From Oegoconia quadripuncta (taxonomy: Eukaryota; Arthropoda; Insecta; Lepidoptera; Autostichidae), in NCBI GenBank assembly GCA_949316235.1, contig OX438741.1:27719324-27783323 (forward strand): a stretch of 64,000 nt of DNA. Reading direction: 5' to 3'. The number at the start of each line of letters is the position of its first letter. Position 1 is the stretch's first letter. Shown in pieces: positions 10,304 through 23,600 of this stretch. Below the pieces are notes generated by a model. The model was not told the origin of the DNA, did no database searches, and saw only the letters and a list, made by a program, of their open reading frames with translations. The position numbers were made by a program, and so were the translations under genes.

Positions 10304-13300
10304 TTGAAATAAGTTAGCCTGTACCCAAATAAGTTTGAGGTTCCTGTATAGTCGGCACGATTCCACTTTCCGCTTCTTTGAGGTATGATAATTCCAAATA
10401 AATAGGGGGATCTAGCATTAGAAGCATGACAGGCGCGATAAACGGTTTGTCGCGCTAGATAATATTTATCCTGCTCATTCGCTTGAACGAAATATACAAC
10501 TAACCCACTCTCACTCCTTCGTCGACGTCCACGAAAAAGAAAGAAAGAAAGAAACTATTTATTCGCCACTTCAACGCATATACAAACAATTAATAAAATA
10601 ACAGAACACTGGGAACAAAGGGAAACGACTCAGCTATATGCTGAGTTTATAAGAGCTTAGCGCTGGTTTACTGTCGCACCCAGATATACGATGTCATGCT
10701 ACGGGGGAAGGTGCGCGCGTTTTCTCATTCGACCTTATCTTCTCTTAACATGAGGTGTGATTAAATTCAAGCGTTAATTATATTGGTAAGTTACGCTTGA
10801 ACATTTTTGACTATATTGTGTTACACCACAACAATAAATAATGTTAAATGAAGATGAGGCATGGGAAACCGCGCTCAGCCGGAACTCCTTACATATTATT
10901 TGGCGTTATCGTATCCAAAAGGGCGGAACACAATTAATGTTATCATAAGTGCCGCTTGTTGACGTGTCCAGTCCATAAATGAATGACCACTAATGTCATT
11001 TGGAAATGAAATTAAAAATATTTATTCAATACCACAGACAGAACGATTATCTTAAGAGAATTTTCGAACTTCACAAACTACGTTAAATATTCGGTCCCGA
11101 GGTCGTCTGCCCACAAAGGCTGCTTGAAAACACAATCAGGTGGTCATTAGTTTGACGTAAAACCAATCCACACTGGACCCATGGATCCCGACCCGTCTTT
11201 TGCCCGTCCCTATGCCCCGCAGGAGTGGGGTCAAAAGGCTATTTATGTCATTGTCACATAACTAATTAGTTGCAATTGGCAGTTGCCAATAATATAGTCC
11301 GTTTGCTATTTCAGTTCAAAGCATTTGATGTTGAATTGCCACTTGACACTTAGCTATGTCAACCAGTGGATGGATAGGTATGATCCCGAAATTAAATATT
11401 AAAACCAATTTGTACGTGGGCGTGCTAGAGAAACACTTTTGTGAAATAAATAATTTGGTCTTCTACTCAGAATATAATTGGGTTAGTATGATTTATCTGG
11501 ATAAACAAATGAAGGTTACCTACCTACTTAGAAAAGGTTCGAGTCTAATATAACAGATGGATGTTGTTTATAATTGAGTTTTGTTTATTATTTCAACGTA
11601 AAGTTTATACGACATAATAAAGCGGTTTATAACGGCCGAGCAGGTGTTTAGCCACGCAATACGTACTACGGACTACGGGTCCGAAATCCCCGAACCCGCC
11701 GAGAGGTAATTTAAAATTAATGCTTATCGATAGCCAGTCATTTCACCCTTATCTATCCCAGCTTTCATATTGTGAACGGTTACGTTATTATTTAGTGTAC
11801 CAACTCTCAAATTAAACATCGTTTTCGGAGCTAATATTTGGAAAATAATGTTATACAGAGTGATTTTTAAAAGGATAGTTTTCAAAGTGTGATAGTAATC
11901 CTGCCTTGCAACAAATAAAAAGTAAAATCTTGATATTCATATAAAAATCATGCCACTAGAAATATTCAATAGTCATTGAGTGAACAAATAATTAAAGTTC
12001 TACTTAAAGTATTCACATGGAAGAAAATTAAGGAGTTTTCATAGAACTCCTATATGAAAGAGTCACCTGCTTGCGTGTTTTTACGGAATTCTTAATAACT
12101 ACATTTCTATACGTCTCGTCTGTATGTGAAACGAAAAAAAATAGTTCCCTTTTTACGTTAGTAAGTTAAAAATTTAGTACAAAGTGTATAAACGTGTAAG
12201 TTTCAACTTTCTATATCTTCATATTTCGGAGTTAGACAGATGGACAAAGTAGCCTCAGGAATAGGGTTACAATTGGACCCTTGAATTTTTTTAATAACAC
12301 ACTCAGCCTTGTTACTCAGACAGAATATTAACCTAAAGTCACAATAGGCTATATCATGTCTAGGCTTGAAAAATTATATAATTATTCAGGAAAAATGGCA
12401 ATCATGGTCAGTAGGGCAAAAGACTCATTTCAATTTATTGTCTCTACACCTATTATATCAAAGCAGTCACTCGGCTAGTCAATTCGGGCTATTCAGTATT
12501 TATAAACACAGTTCGAGATTTGGCAAGAGAAAACAGGTTTCTACGGAATTATCTCGGAAAATGAGGGTAGTTCTTTGGCGCCGGCGTGTCGGGCGGACAC
12601 GGAGGCGTCGGTATTTTGCCATCGCTAGGGTGAAAGGTGAACCACTGCCCCATTTAATGGACTTAGAAACTTTAACGCGCCTTGACTTATATTGTCTATA
12701 ATATACTCGTAACACTCGATTCTCGACTAGCTGCAAACATAGATTTCCTTTGAATTTAAATCTTAGGTGATCAGCTTGCTTTGTTTTTTTACATGCTGGG
12801 AAGAACTGTTGTTCCAGGACATTTAAATAAAAAACATATTTTGGACACTTGCATCAATTATCTAGTCTCAATCTAAGCAAAGTCTGTACTATAGATACTA
12901 GACGACAGATGACTGATAAATATAGATATATAAATATCTATGACTCGGGGAAAAAACCAAACGATTATTATGCGATTTTAATGTAATTCTACGTTGAAAT
13001 TAACATTTCTTTATTGTTTAATTTATAGAAAATATATTTTTATAGCCATTGAATCTCTTATACATGTATTTAACTAATATTATATCATCGTTTAGCCAAT
13101 AGATTGGTACTTCATCCTGCTATTTATGAACTAAAGTAATTATTGGAGTCCGTCTGCATGGACAGAAGTTCCGGACTCCTAGTCAACTGACAGTCATTCG
13201 ACATGTCTTATAAAGTTCTGAGAGAACGAAGAGGGCTCTAATATGCAACTTCATCGACATCGTTGTCGATTACGTTGATATATGATTGGTTGACTAATCG

Positions 13301-13736
13301 GTCGGTCGGCAATTTGATGTTTTCTCATTGGTTAACAACAATGATATCGATCTGGTTACATACTCGTAATTGTACGGAGGTCGAGCGGCCCGAAGAGAAT
13401 CAAAATCAAATTCGTATCTTCTTTAATTCAGCAGAGCTTATGAATCCGTTACTACACTTGTAGACTCCGACTAATTCCCAGCCCTAATTCTTTATATTAA
13501 TGCAGTTAAATATATGTGTGTACACAGCACGTTTATCTACAAGTCCTATATATTATTATTACGGTGGGCGTGACGGTGTTTATTCACTTTAAGTTGTCGT
13601 GTACAAAGTGTTCGGGAAAATGATAAAATAATGACTGTATGGTGTGCGTGAGCCTTCATTACAAACTCGCTTGTAATTTTTGTAAAAACCGCTCAAACGA
13701 TAAAAGACTTGTGGAACTAATAACATGACTCATAAT
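10304..13736. other. Non-coding stretch with minor repeats
   Basis: It holds an (AAAG)n microsatellite at 10530-10552, a SINE family 1 end near 10725-10765, and a degraded block at 11090-11240 resembling RTE 3' debris. A GC-rich island at 12560-12660 can be read in two long frames on opposite strands, rich in arginine. Neither frame has recognisable domains or splice context, so I call no gene. A first-exon region for mfas could lie here but I cannot see it. Confidence 0.4.
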
Positions 13737-14050
13737 TTATAATACAAGGCATGTATAAAATCTACGTATGTTAATATCTATAGTAAGTACAGGCTTTACA
13801 GAGTTGATCGGATGACCAACTCGATCAACCCGCGTTGATCGGATTTGTGACTTCCTGGTCGTTCTCACCATCCCTTGTACGAGTGATCCAAGGTACCGGA
13901 AGTTAGCACAGCTTGGTAAGGATTTTCCGGCAAGAGTTATGGACCCAAGACTTGTAAACATGTATTCCGTTTTGCTTCTGCTCACTTTCAAGCCAAAACT
14001 CTCCAGTCTTTGTCGCCATTACGCCAATCTGACGACGACATACGACTGTA
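13737..14050 (-). pseudogene. RTE-type LINE fragment, reverse transcriptase C-terminal part
   Basis: The minus-strand frame reads KVSRSKTEYMF, then NFRYLGSLVQ. These match the conserved GLKVSRTKTEY...FRYLGS segment just downstream of the catalytic core in RTE-clade reverse transcriptases. The frame decays after about 45 residues. Only this short middle part of the LINE is present: catalytic YADD, endonuclease and both ends are missing. It is an inactive remnant. Further RTE debris lies at 25575-25760, 42515-42905, 45835-45985 and 52395-52500. Confidence 0.65.
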
Positions 14051-14084
14051 AGGGTCTACTGTCTCTGTTATTACATTACTTATT

Positions 14085-14185
14085 CTTTTTTTTATGCACA
14101 ACGGGTTAGCACTTGACCTCAATCACACCTAATGTTAAGTGGACATGAGGCCGAAGGTGGAAACGTGCTCATCTTATTCGGGGGA
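14085..14185 (-). repeat. SINE family 1 fragment, reverse
   Basis: CACAACGGGTTAGCACTTGA and CAATCACACCTAATGTTAAG mark the 3' end of the same SINE as 7745-8010. The rest is absent. Confidence 0.65.
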
Positions 14186-14811
14186 TTATAGATATTTCTA
14201 AATTCCTAAATAAATCATACGATTTTTTCTAAACTCTGTCATTCATAAATAGATAAACAGGTTTAACCTAACCCACGAAGTTATAACTAAAGAAATGACA
14301 AAAATCAGTTGAAACTATTTTAAAGCAATCAAGTGTAATTTACAAATCATTTTATTGACTCGAATAAAAGCGTTTAATAAAGAACAAAGTATTTTCACAC
14401 TGAAATCGTAACTATTTTCAACATTTTATCATAAAAAATGCATAACCACTGCTTCGTTGAGTGCATTTCGCTGAGCAAGTGTAAAAATTTTATGATTTTT
14501 TTATCACCACTCTCCACACCTACGACAACATTTCATTATGAAAATGGGGAGGATTCACAGAATTTACATGCAAATTGCGACTCTGTGTTTTACTAACAAT
14601 GTATTTTTAAAATTCCTGATATTCGTTTGTATTATCTTTTGGATTGGTTTGGAAACTGAATGCGTTAAAAAATAAATCGTTACATGTCACATCAAGAGCC
14701 TTTCATTGATTTAAGCAACAAAATCTCATGCTTGCGTTATTTGATAATTTGTTTAGTAACATAATACTTTGCGTTATTTAAATATTAAGGTATTATACTA
14801 TTAACTAATTT
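14186..14811. other. AT-rich stretch, nothing recognised
   Basis: I see no coding frame, inverted repeat or known repeat block between the SINE fragment and the poly(A)-tailed retroposon. Confidence 0.5.
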
Positions 14812-15220
14812 TGTAGTGGTAGAGCCACGCTGTAAGCTATTAATTAGCTTGCAGCATGAATGGGCCGGCTCGACCGGGGAAGTACCACCCTCTCGCAGAA
14901 GACCGACGTCTGAGTAGTGGCATTTGGCCACTGCGCTTCGTCCGGTGAGCGAGGGAGCCGGAGGCCCGCCTTCCAGTCTCTCTCCAGAATGGTAGCGGTA
15001 TTTAAAGAGTTAGTACCCCAGGAGGGTACCAGCACTGCTGGAGAATCCCTCATCGCTCAGGCTGCCCTACTTATTCTGGGGTGGACACCTTCCTCAAAGG
15101 CCGGCAACGCATCTGTGACCCTTTTGGTGTTGCGGGTGCCCATGGGCGGCGGTGATTGCTTTCCATCAGGTGACCCGCATGCTCGTTTGCCGCCCTCTCA
15201 TATAAAAAAAAAAAAAAAAA
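14812..15220 (+). mobile_element. Poly(A)-tailed retroposon of a common moth family
   Basis: Blocks known from many moth genomes appear in order: GGGCCGGCTCGACCGGGGAA, AAAGGCCGGCAACGCATCTG, GGTGTTGCGGGTGCCCATGG and CATCAGGTGACCCGCATGCT. They are followed by CTCATAT and a run of about 17 A at 15204-15220. The tail shows it is a retrotransposed copy. The 121-codon frame over it is a repeat translation. A mariner-like derivative begins five bases after the tail. Confidence 0.7.
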
Positions 15221-15225
15221 CTATA

Positions 15226-16036
15226 CAGGGCGTCCCAAAGTTATGGGACATGAAGGGGAAGTACCTTAAATATCGTAGATAGTGAATTTTGCTCAAAGAA
15301 GACTTTATGTTATTTTTAAAAGTTAGTAATTCTGCATTCATAGATTTTCTAAAAATTATTTGCTTCGGCTGGGAATCGAACCGACTCAAATGTGAAAAAA
15401 AAAACACCCTACTTTTATGATGCCAATCGAAAGAATAGCTAAAAAATAATAACTCTGCCTAAGTAACATAGTATTTTAAAAGAAAGGAACAACGTGAAAT
15501 TAATCATTTTAATCAAATAAAAAACATACATGAAACTGCCGTAGTCAATTAAGTAGGTATTTTTTTGTAAATAAACGTATTGAAATACAAGTTTTATCAT
15601 TTCATCTACACGTGCACTTATAATAAGGAAAACTATGTTAGTACCTATTTTATGAAGTGGGTACTTATTTACGAATAATCAATGCTATCTTTGGAATGAT
15701 AATATCGCTACTTTTCGAACGTCGTCGGCAATAAATAACTTTCTTGAAATTTGACTCAATCATTTTATGTTGTTCCTTTCTTTTAAAATACTATGTTACT
15801 TAGGCAGAGTTATTATTTTTTAGCTATTCTTTCGATTGGCATCATAAAAGTAGGGTGTTTTTTTTTTCACATTTAAGTCGGTTCGATTCCCAGCCGAAGC
15901 AAGTAATTTTTAGAAAATCTATGAATGCAGAATTACTAACTTTTAAAAATAACATAAAGTCTTCTTTGAGCAAAATTCACTATCTACAATATTTAAGGTA
16001 CTTCCCCTTCATGTCCCATAACTTTGGGACGCCCTG
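15226..16036. mobile_element. Long-TIR mariner-like derivative, copy A
   Basis: Ends CAGGGCGTCCCAAAGTTATG and its complement define an 811-bp element flanked by TA (15224-15225, 16037-16038), the Tc1/mariner target. The inverted arms are 268 bp each (15226-15493 and 15769-16036), unusually long. The core is about 275 bp. It retains, on the minus strand, the stretch coding DEMIKLVF that opens the transposase in copy C, but lacks the C-terminal transposase segment found in B and C. It is an internal-deletion product that cannot move by itself. Confidence 0.9.
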
Positions 16037-16038
16037 TA

Positions 16039-17296
16039 TATAGGTAATTTTTGCATTATTTGAACTTTGCATTATTACTAGCTATATATAATACTTCTGC
16101 GTTATTTGAACATTCGTGATTTTTTTTTTATATTTGTTTTGTATAATACAGCTGTTGACAGCATCATTATAAAAACTATTAGGTACACAAAATCTATAAG
16201 CCAAAGTTTTGCCAATTACTGATTTTTTATTACAATAATAATTAATAATCTACAGGTAAAATTCTAAAGCCAAACTAAATAATCAATAATTTAATTAACA
16301 ATTAGTAATATTGCAAAAAAATAAAAATTAGTTCAAATGTGATGAGGAACCAACCCGTCCTTCCCTTGGTTAGGTAGCTTAATGCTTTGACTTCAACGCG
16401 GCTTTACCTCTTTCCTATACTCGTAAACATTAACCGTAATGTCAAATATGACCAATGCAGTGCTCCCTATCGGTGACCTGATTTTGCACAATGCTACGTA
16501 ATATGTAATCTTAAGAAAATTTCCGCAATTGTTGACCTACTCAGTAATATAGGGCATTCCTTTGAATTATGAAGCACCTGTTCTTTCCAATACAACGAAG
16601 TTATAGCTAGGTGGCTTGAATTATTTGCAGGCAACATATAACGAACCATCCCCATATCAAAATTACCAGTTACATTTTGTGTTTGTGAAGATAATATAAA
16701 GCCAACAATATTATAGTTATATTTATGTATATAGAGGATCCGAACAAAGGCTTCCTGTTTTCACCTTCATCGAACGTCAAATATAAAGGCCGTGCAGGTG
16801 GAAACAAAGTGTCGTCTCGCGGGAGCCATTGTTGTACCACTCATGGAACGCGATTTCTATTAGCGTTTCCGAGTTTCCCCCCGTGCTATTATTTCTTCTA
16901 TTCTAGCGTACGTAGGTGTATATTTCCATGAGATCCGTGATAGTCTTTGACATCTCTTTCACTTTCCTTTCTCTGCAATGATAATAGCCTGCTGGATTGC
17001 CAATTATGTTGTTTATTGGAAATTATGAATCGATGTCTGTTTTTCATTGGCTATTGTAATGTAACTACGTACTTACACTCATGTTTCGTCATATCATATT
17101 AATTCAACAATAGGCACAAATGTAAACATTTTAATTGTACCTATATATTGATGAGAATAAACTTTTCCAATGTAGAAAGTATATTTAAAAGATAATTGAA
17201 AAAAAAAACACTTACCCTAAGAGATTTCAGGAAATATGAAGGAGACAAGTCTAAAAAGTGGAACTAACATTTTATATTAGTACCTATATCTATCTA
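16039..17296. other. Non-coding stretch upstream of the first visible mfas exon
   Basis: AT-rich, no supported exon. A frame at 16725-16931 has no recognisable domain. The missing 5' exons of mfas could have been expected here but none fits in phase with the exon at 17543. Confidence 0.4.
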
Positions 17297-17475
17297 TGGA
17301 GACTGGCTATCTTATCTCTGACAACCGGAACACAACAATGCTATTAACATTGCTGCTTGACGGCAGATTTAGATAAGATGGTGGTAGCTAGCCAGGCGGA
17401 CATTTAACCACCAATCAAACCGAGTACTTAAACACGAACCCCGTTGGGGATCAAACCCACGACCTCCGAATTATA
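17297..17475 (-). repeat. SINE family 1, reverse
   Basis: GAGACTGGCTATCTTATCTC, GGTGGTAGCTAGCCAGGCGG and, at the right end, CGTTGGGGATCAAACCCACG (a degraded complement of the B-box) match the family. It lies directly upstream of the mfas exon at 17543, with about 67 bp between. Confidence 0.75.
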
Positions 17476-17542
17476 AACCCAAAAGCGGTTCTTTTATTTG
17501 AAGTTCTAAAATATTTTTAAGACAATGTTTGTTTGTCAACAG

Positions 17543-17681
17543 TTCCTCGCGCTGCTGGAACGTAACCTGATCGTTAACACAACGCTGCAGTTTCGGCAGA
17601 TAACTCTCTTCGCACCCACCAATCAGGCCTTCCAGAGGTATAACGGCGAGATGGATGACAACCTCATTCTCTATCATATAT
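17543..17681 (+). CDS. mfas: mfas exon a: FAS1-1 start
   Basis: The acceptor TTTGTCAACAG precedes 17543 and the donor GTAAGT starts at 17682. It encodes 46 residues beginning FLALLERNLIV, with the FAS1 strand motif TLFAPTNQAF and ILYHI, and carries one base (T) into the next codon. Starting inside the first helix of FAS1-1 means at least one earlier exon exists. Confidence 0.92.
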
Positions 17682-20600
17682 GTAAGTACATTATAATTTA
17701 AAAAAGATATAGTTTTAATCTCAGAATGAACAAAGAAATTACTTTTAAAGTTCTAAATTCAAACTACTTGGATATCTCCACCACAGACATGTATCACGGT
17801 CACTATAGCAGAGAGTCGTGCCAGTTTTGTAGAAAGGCCTGAAGATGGCGCAACGGACTCGAACTCAAACTCCCTTTGGTGGCGACACCAGCGGGAGAGA
17901 GAGAGAGACGGGTCGCGTTGGCAAGAGCCCGTTGTAGAGGGCGTTGAGGGCCTTATCTAAATTCCCTCTAGTAGGCGGCACTTGACTTCCCTAGGATTTT
18001 AGGGGCAAGGATTCTTATTTATTTCTCCGAGATGTCACTATTTTACAGCTTCGTTCTTTCAGGAACCACACACTAGCTGGAACCACTCACTTTACCGGAA
18101 CCACAATTAACCAGGATTACCAGGGACGTGTGAAACAAGGAAACTCGAATGCTTTGTCACAGAACAACTGTATTTAATCACAATTTTGCCTTACTTAAGT
18201 ACAAATTTAAGGTTCTCAACTAGTTATAAGCGAGTCAATCATTATTCTCTCATGAAAAGAAGAGTATACACATAAAAGGAGAGAAGAAATAAATCAATCA
18301 TTCGGAGGGTATATTACAAAATTATTTTTAAAGATTACCCACATAAACTGTTATTTATTAAAAATAGCCAAATACCCGCTTTTAATTTGGTAAACAGATA
18401 CAAATAATCACATATTGGGTAAAACATACGAAAAACAAACTCTTTATTAATAAAATACAAAATTCTTAACTTAATTGTTTTACAGATGAGATTGTCCGTA
18501 ACAATCTCTACCCCCCAGTACGAGAGTTCCATCAAGTACTCAACTAGTGGGTAGGACAATCACACCTGTAATGGGACGACGCAACACTCCATGTTTGGTC
18601 TTAATGTCTATTACACGGGTTATACCGTCCTTACCACAATAAGTCTTTATTATTTTTCCCATTGGCCAGTCATTACGGGGCCTATTTTTGTCACATATCA
18701 CACACACTTCGTTCACTTTCACATTAGGCTCGTTCAATGTCCACTTTTGCCTCCGTTGTAAGGTGGGCAGATATTCACGCCTCCACCGCCTCCAAAACTC
18801 GTCCGCCAGCGCATTTACTCACCGCCATTGAGCTCTTGAATTGTGATCGCTCAACTGCGTTCGTACCATGGGAGCGCCGCCCGCAGATGTTCCGATGAGC
18901 AAATGATTGGGAGTTATCACCACTGGATTTTCTGGATCATCGGTGACATAGGTCAATGGCCGGCTATTTACCACAAGTTCGGCCTCGGCTAGGAGTGTCA
19001 TCAAAGTTTCTTCTTTAGGAGCCCGTTCTCTTAGTAATGCCTGTAATGCATTCTTCGTGGCTCGCACTAATCTCTCCCACGATCCACCCATATGAGGAGC
19101 GGCTGGAGGGGAGTAAATCCAATCAATTTTTCGACTGATGACCTCATCTTTCAGCCGGTCATGGTCCATTTCACGAAGTGCAGCTCGCAATTCTTTATTT
19201 GCTGCAACAAAATTGGTACCTCGGTCGCTGTAAATTGTTGAAGGTTGTCCGCGGCGCGCTATTAGCCTTCTCAATGCTAATATAGCCGAGTCGGCACTCA
19301 GTGAGGCGGCTAGGTCTAGGTGTATGGCGCGGGTGGCGAGGCAAGTGAATAAAACCCCCCACCGCTTTTCTCTGCGTCGACCTATGGTCACTTCCATCGG
19401 TCCGAAGTAATCGAGACCGCAGTGTACAAAAGCTCGCCTTGTGTCTGTTAGGCGTACTTTAGGTAAGTCTCCCATCTTTGGGTTCAAAGGTCGAGCGCGC
19501 CTTAAACGACATAGCTGACATTCAGCTATACATTTCTTTGTCGCCGTACGGGATTGGAGCACCCAAAACCTCTCTCTTAAAGCGTTTACTACCGCTTCGT
19601 GGTTTACGTGGTGTGCTCGCTTATGATAGTCAATTATAAGGAGACGAACGGTAGGATGACGTCCATCTAATATAATTGGATGTCGCTCACCAAAATTCAG
19701 TTCAGGCGCGGCGCGTAGTCTGCCGCGCACGCGTAGCATGCCGTCCTCAAATATCATGGGGTCGAGTGACATAAGGCGACTCGACTTTGGCAGTTGTCGT
19801 GCATTGAGAATGGCGTTTATGTCGTCGTTAAATGCCTGCTTTTGAACTTCACGCAGTAGGTATTTCTCAGCTGTGTCTAGGTCGGCGGGTGACAGTGCGG
19901 ATGAGGGGCGTCGGCGTCGGCAGCGTTCGATGAAAATGAACACGCGCGCAGTAACGCGCAGCGCTTGTGTCCACGAAGAGAAGCGCCGCGTGTCTATTAG
20001 CGGCGGCGCCGCCGGCTCGCTGAGGGCGTGCACGCGATGCACAACCTCCGGATCCTCTTCATGCGCCTCGTCTGTCGGCGCGACAGGCATCGCCGGCCAC
20101 TGCGTCTGCGGATAGCAAAGAAAAGGAGGGCCAGAAAACCACATGTTCTTTGTATTCGGCCAGTCCAACCGAGTGGCTTCATCAGCCGGGTTGACGGCAG
20201 AGGGTAGCCAGCGCCAGTCGCTTTTGCTAGACAATTCGTCAATTTCACCTAATCGATGTGCTACATATCTCTGGTAATCACGGGCATCAGAGTTTATCCA
20301 TCTTAAAACGGTCTGTGAGTCTGTCCATAAATACTTCCTACTAACGGTCATGCCTAGGTCTTTCTCAACTACACGAGATAGCCTACATGCTAATACGGCA
20401 GCTTGGAGTTCGAGTCGCGGTATGGATACCACCTTAACAGGTGCGACTCGAGCTTTACCGGCCACCATTGCTGTGGACCGAATTCCTACTTTATTTGTTC
20501 CTACAATAAAGGCCACGGCTGCATACGCGAGTTCCGATGCGTCTCCGAAAACATGGAGTTCTAGGTCATTATTTTCCAGACCGTACCATCGGGGAATCTT

Positions 20601-23600
20601 AACTTCGGTGAGTAGTTTTAAATTACTTAACCATTGAAACCATAGATTTGCCTCAGCAGGTTTCAATTGTTCATCCCAGTGGACGCCAGACTGCCAGATT
20701 CGTTGCATTAATATTCGTGATTGAATTACACAGGGATATAAAAATCCTAAAGGATCGAAAATACTCATTATCGCCCGTAGAAACTCTCTTTTAGTAGGTA
20801 CAACTTTACCCTCAACTATCTCGGGCGGTAAGCGTTTAAAGGATAGGTCAAAGGTCAAAATATCATCATGAGGGGTCCAAATCATTCCAAGCGTTCGCTC
20901 AGACTCCTCAAGTGACCTTTCTATTTTAACACGTTCGGGAGCGTTGGCACACAAATGTTCTCGCAAATCGGGAGAGTTCGTTACCCAACCACGTATGTTA
21001 AAACCACCCGCTGCGTGTATTTGTGTGACCTCGCTTACGAGACGTTTGGCTTGTTCCACTGTTTCTACACTTTCCAAATAATCATCCATATAATGTTTGT
21101 TTTTGATGGCCGCGACGGCCTCTGGATAGACATTAGCATATTCGCTAGCGTTCTTATTTAATATAAAAATGGCGGTAGTGGGTGACGATGTGGCTCCAAA
21201 AACCATAGAGGTCATGGCATATACGTCAGGATCTCTATTTCGGTCTTTTCCTCGCCATAAAAACAATTGTGCGCCCTGATCCTGTTCCCTTATTTTGACT
21301 CGCATAAACATATCAGCGATGTCGCCCGCGAAGGCGATAGGGCCGGCACGAAATTTAAATAACACACTTAGGAGTGAGTTTAACATGTCTGGACCGCTCA
21401 TCAAATTATCATTCAAACATGTACCATTATAATTGGCAGCTGCATCAAAAACAAGCCTTAATTTATCTGGTTTATTCGGGTTAGTGACCCCAAAGTGGGG
21501 CAAATACCAAACAAGATCAGTTGGTCTGGGCATATCTACCCGTTTGGCATAACCTTCACTTAATAATCTATCAATCTGTTTAAAATACTGCTCGGCATAG
21601 TTAGCGTCTTTATCAATTTTTCGCTCCACATTAATTAGTCTTTTTAGAGCGTACTTATAATTATCGGGCAAATCGATATGATCGCGGTTCCATAACAGGC
21701 CTACTTCCCACTCTGAGCCAATTCTGCGACTGGTAGATTCTAATATATTTATCGCTCGTTTAGTCTGACTATTCTGACGATTTGCCTCGGAGATGCCTAT
21801 AGCTTCTAATTCAAATTGACGCTTAACTAAATCGTGCAGGTCATCATCAATTCGCAAGCAATTAACAGAGTTATGATTTGCACAAGAGAAAAATGGGCCA
21901 TGGACCACCCATCCTAATTTTGTTAGAGATGCAACTGGCGTACCTGACTTACCCTGCCTCATATCCCAGCCGACTACCAAGTCCCAGTGATCTTGGCCGA
22001 GTAACACCATGGGTTTCGCGTCCTCCATTGCACTGCAATCCAGGTCCAGCAGATGGCTATTTTCACTCAACACACTTGGAGGCACAGTTTGTACTGGTAA
22101 GTTTAAATCACTAATTGTTCGTAGTGACACATTATGCAAATCACCATTAGGTCCACGGAGTCCAATTGACACTTTTTTGGATTCACTGTCCGTTACACAA
22201 TGTCCGCGAGCACTCATGATTTTGAGTGGGCATAGCTGACCATCCACTCCACTGGCGAGCTTCTCATCAATTAAGGAGACCGTTGCTCCATCGTCCAATA
22301 GAGCGTATGTAGGTCGCTCTTCGCCGCCGATTACTACATTGACCGGTAACACTTTAAGCAACGCCCGCGAACGCTGCTCCCCGACGTTGGTGACCAATTC
22401 GGTGGTAACTGGAGCAGTTGTCTGTCGCGGAGCGCTCACCGGTGCGGGCACAGACTTCTCAGATGAAGTCGAGCGCGTAGTACCCATCCTCTCGACGTGA
22501 AGCATGGCGTGATGCGAATAATTGCATTTACTGCAGCGCTTAGCATGGCAACGGTTGCGTGCGTGTCGCCTCGCTATACACTTGAAACAAAGTCTTTCAC
22601 TTTTCACAAAGTCCCACCGATCGTTCACCGACATTTTAATAAATTCACTGCAATCCGTTAGTCTGTGGTCACCTTTACACCGAACACATCCAATAAGTGA
22701 CTTATCTGGCGACTCATCTTTGAGTGTATGCACACGCTGAGTCGTGCGCTGCCCCTGTCTTCGTGTCGACCGCGTATACGTCGAAGATGTCGGCGGCGGC
22801 GGCGGTGCGTTCATCAAGTTGAGTGGCATAGAGTACGATGATGCACACGCAATATCATTCAGGAACTCCAATAAAGCTTCTAAGTTGGGTGACAGGCGTA
22901 AGTCGACCCCGCACTGTTGATCAAGCTTCATCGCGTACTCTCCATATTGATTACGTTGAATCGGTGTAAGTCTGGCCACTAATTCATTCACAATTTGTGG
23001 ATTGTGTAAATAACTCTGCGCGTTCAAATTTTTCAAAGTAGCCACGCAGTTACGAACGGTAGTCGTAAACTTCCTTATATCACGTCCGTTGTCGGTTAAC
23101 TTCGGAAGTGCGCGCACTTTCTGTATAGCGCTTTCTAAAAGTAATCCGGAGTGGCCAAATTCTTGTTCCAAGGCCGTCATCACTTCTTTCGGATCACTTG
23201 CCGTTCTCAATAAATCTTCCACGGCTGCCTTAGCTTCTCCATGAAGCGATGCTTGCAGCCGAGCCATATTTTCATGTGGTGTGAATTCATAAGACGACGA
23301 TGAAGTCGTGTACATTTTCTTGAAATTCAACCAATCAGAAGGATTTCCATTGAACGCTGGTAGCTCGTACGTCTGTCTGGGCAGCGGTCGTGGCCGACCC
23401 AGGCGCGAGATGGCTTCCGCAAGCTGTTCCATTCCTTTTCCATATCTTCTTTCATTTGATTGGTCTCTTTTCGTTGAGTTGTGCCATCCTGTGCCTCTCT
23501 CACCGAAGACCGGAGCGTTCGGAGCTTGACTAGTGAAGCGTTGATTGTGCTGCGGCTCGAAATACGGTGCCGGCGGCAGCTGTGGCATAGTTGCTGGCGC

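Noticed and set aside
12570..12600. TTTGGCGCC motif here and at 58455, resembling a tRNA-Lys primer-binding site
   Set aside because: Only seven bases match the tRNA 3' end and no flanking LTR or repeat pair is visible at either place.
12366..12740. Overlapping 111- and 78-codon frames on opposite strands in a GC-rich patch
   Set aside because: Arginine-rich low-complexity readings on both strands, no domain, no splice signals; likely a composition effect.
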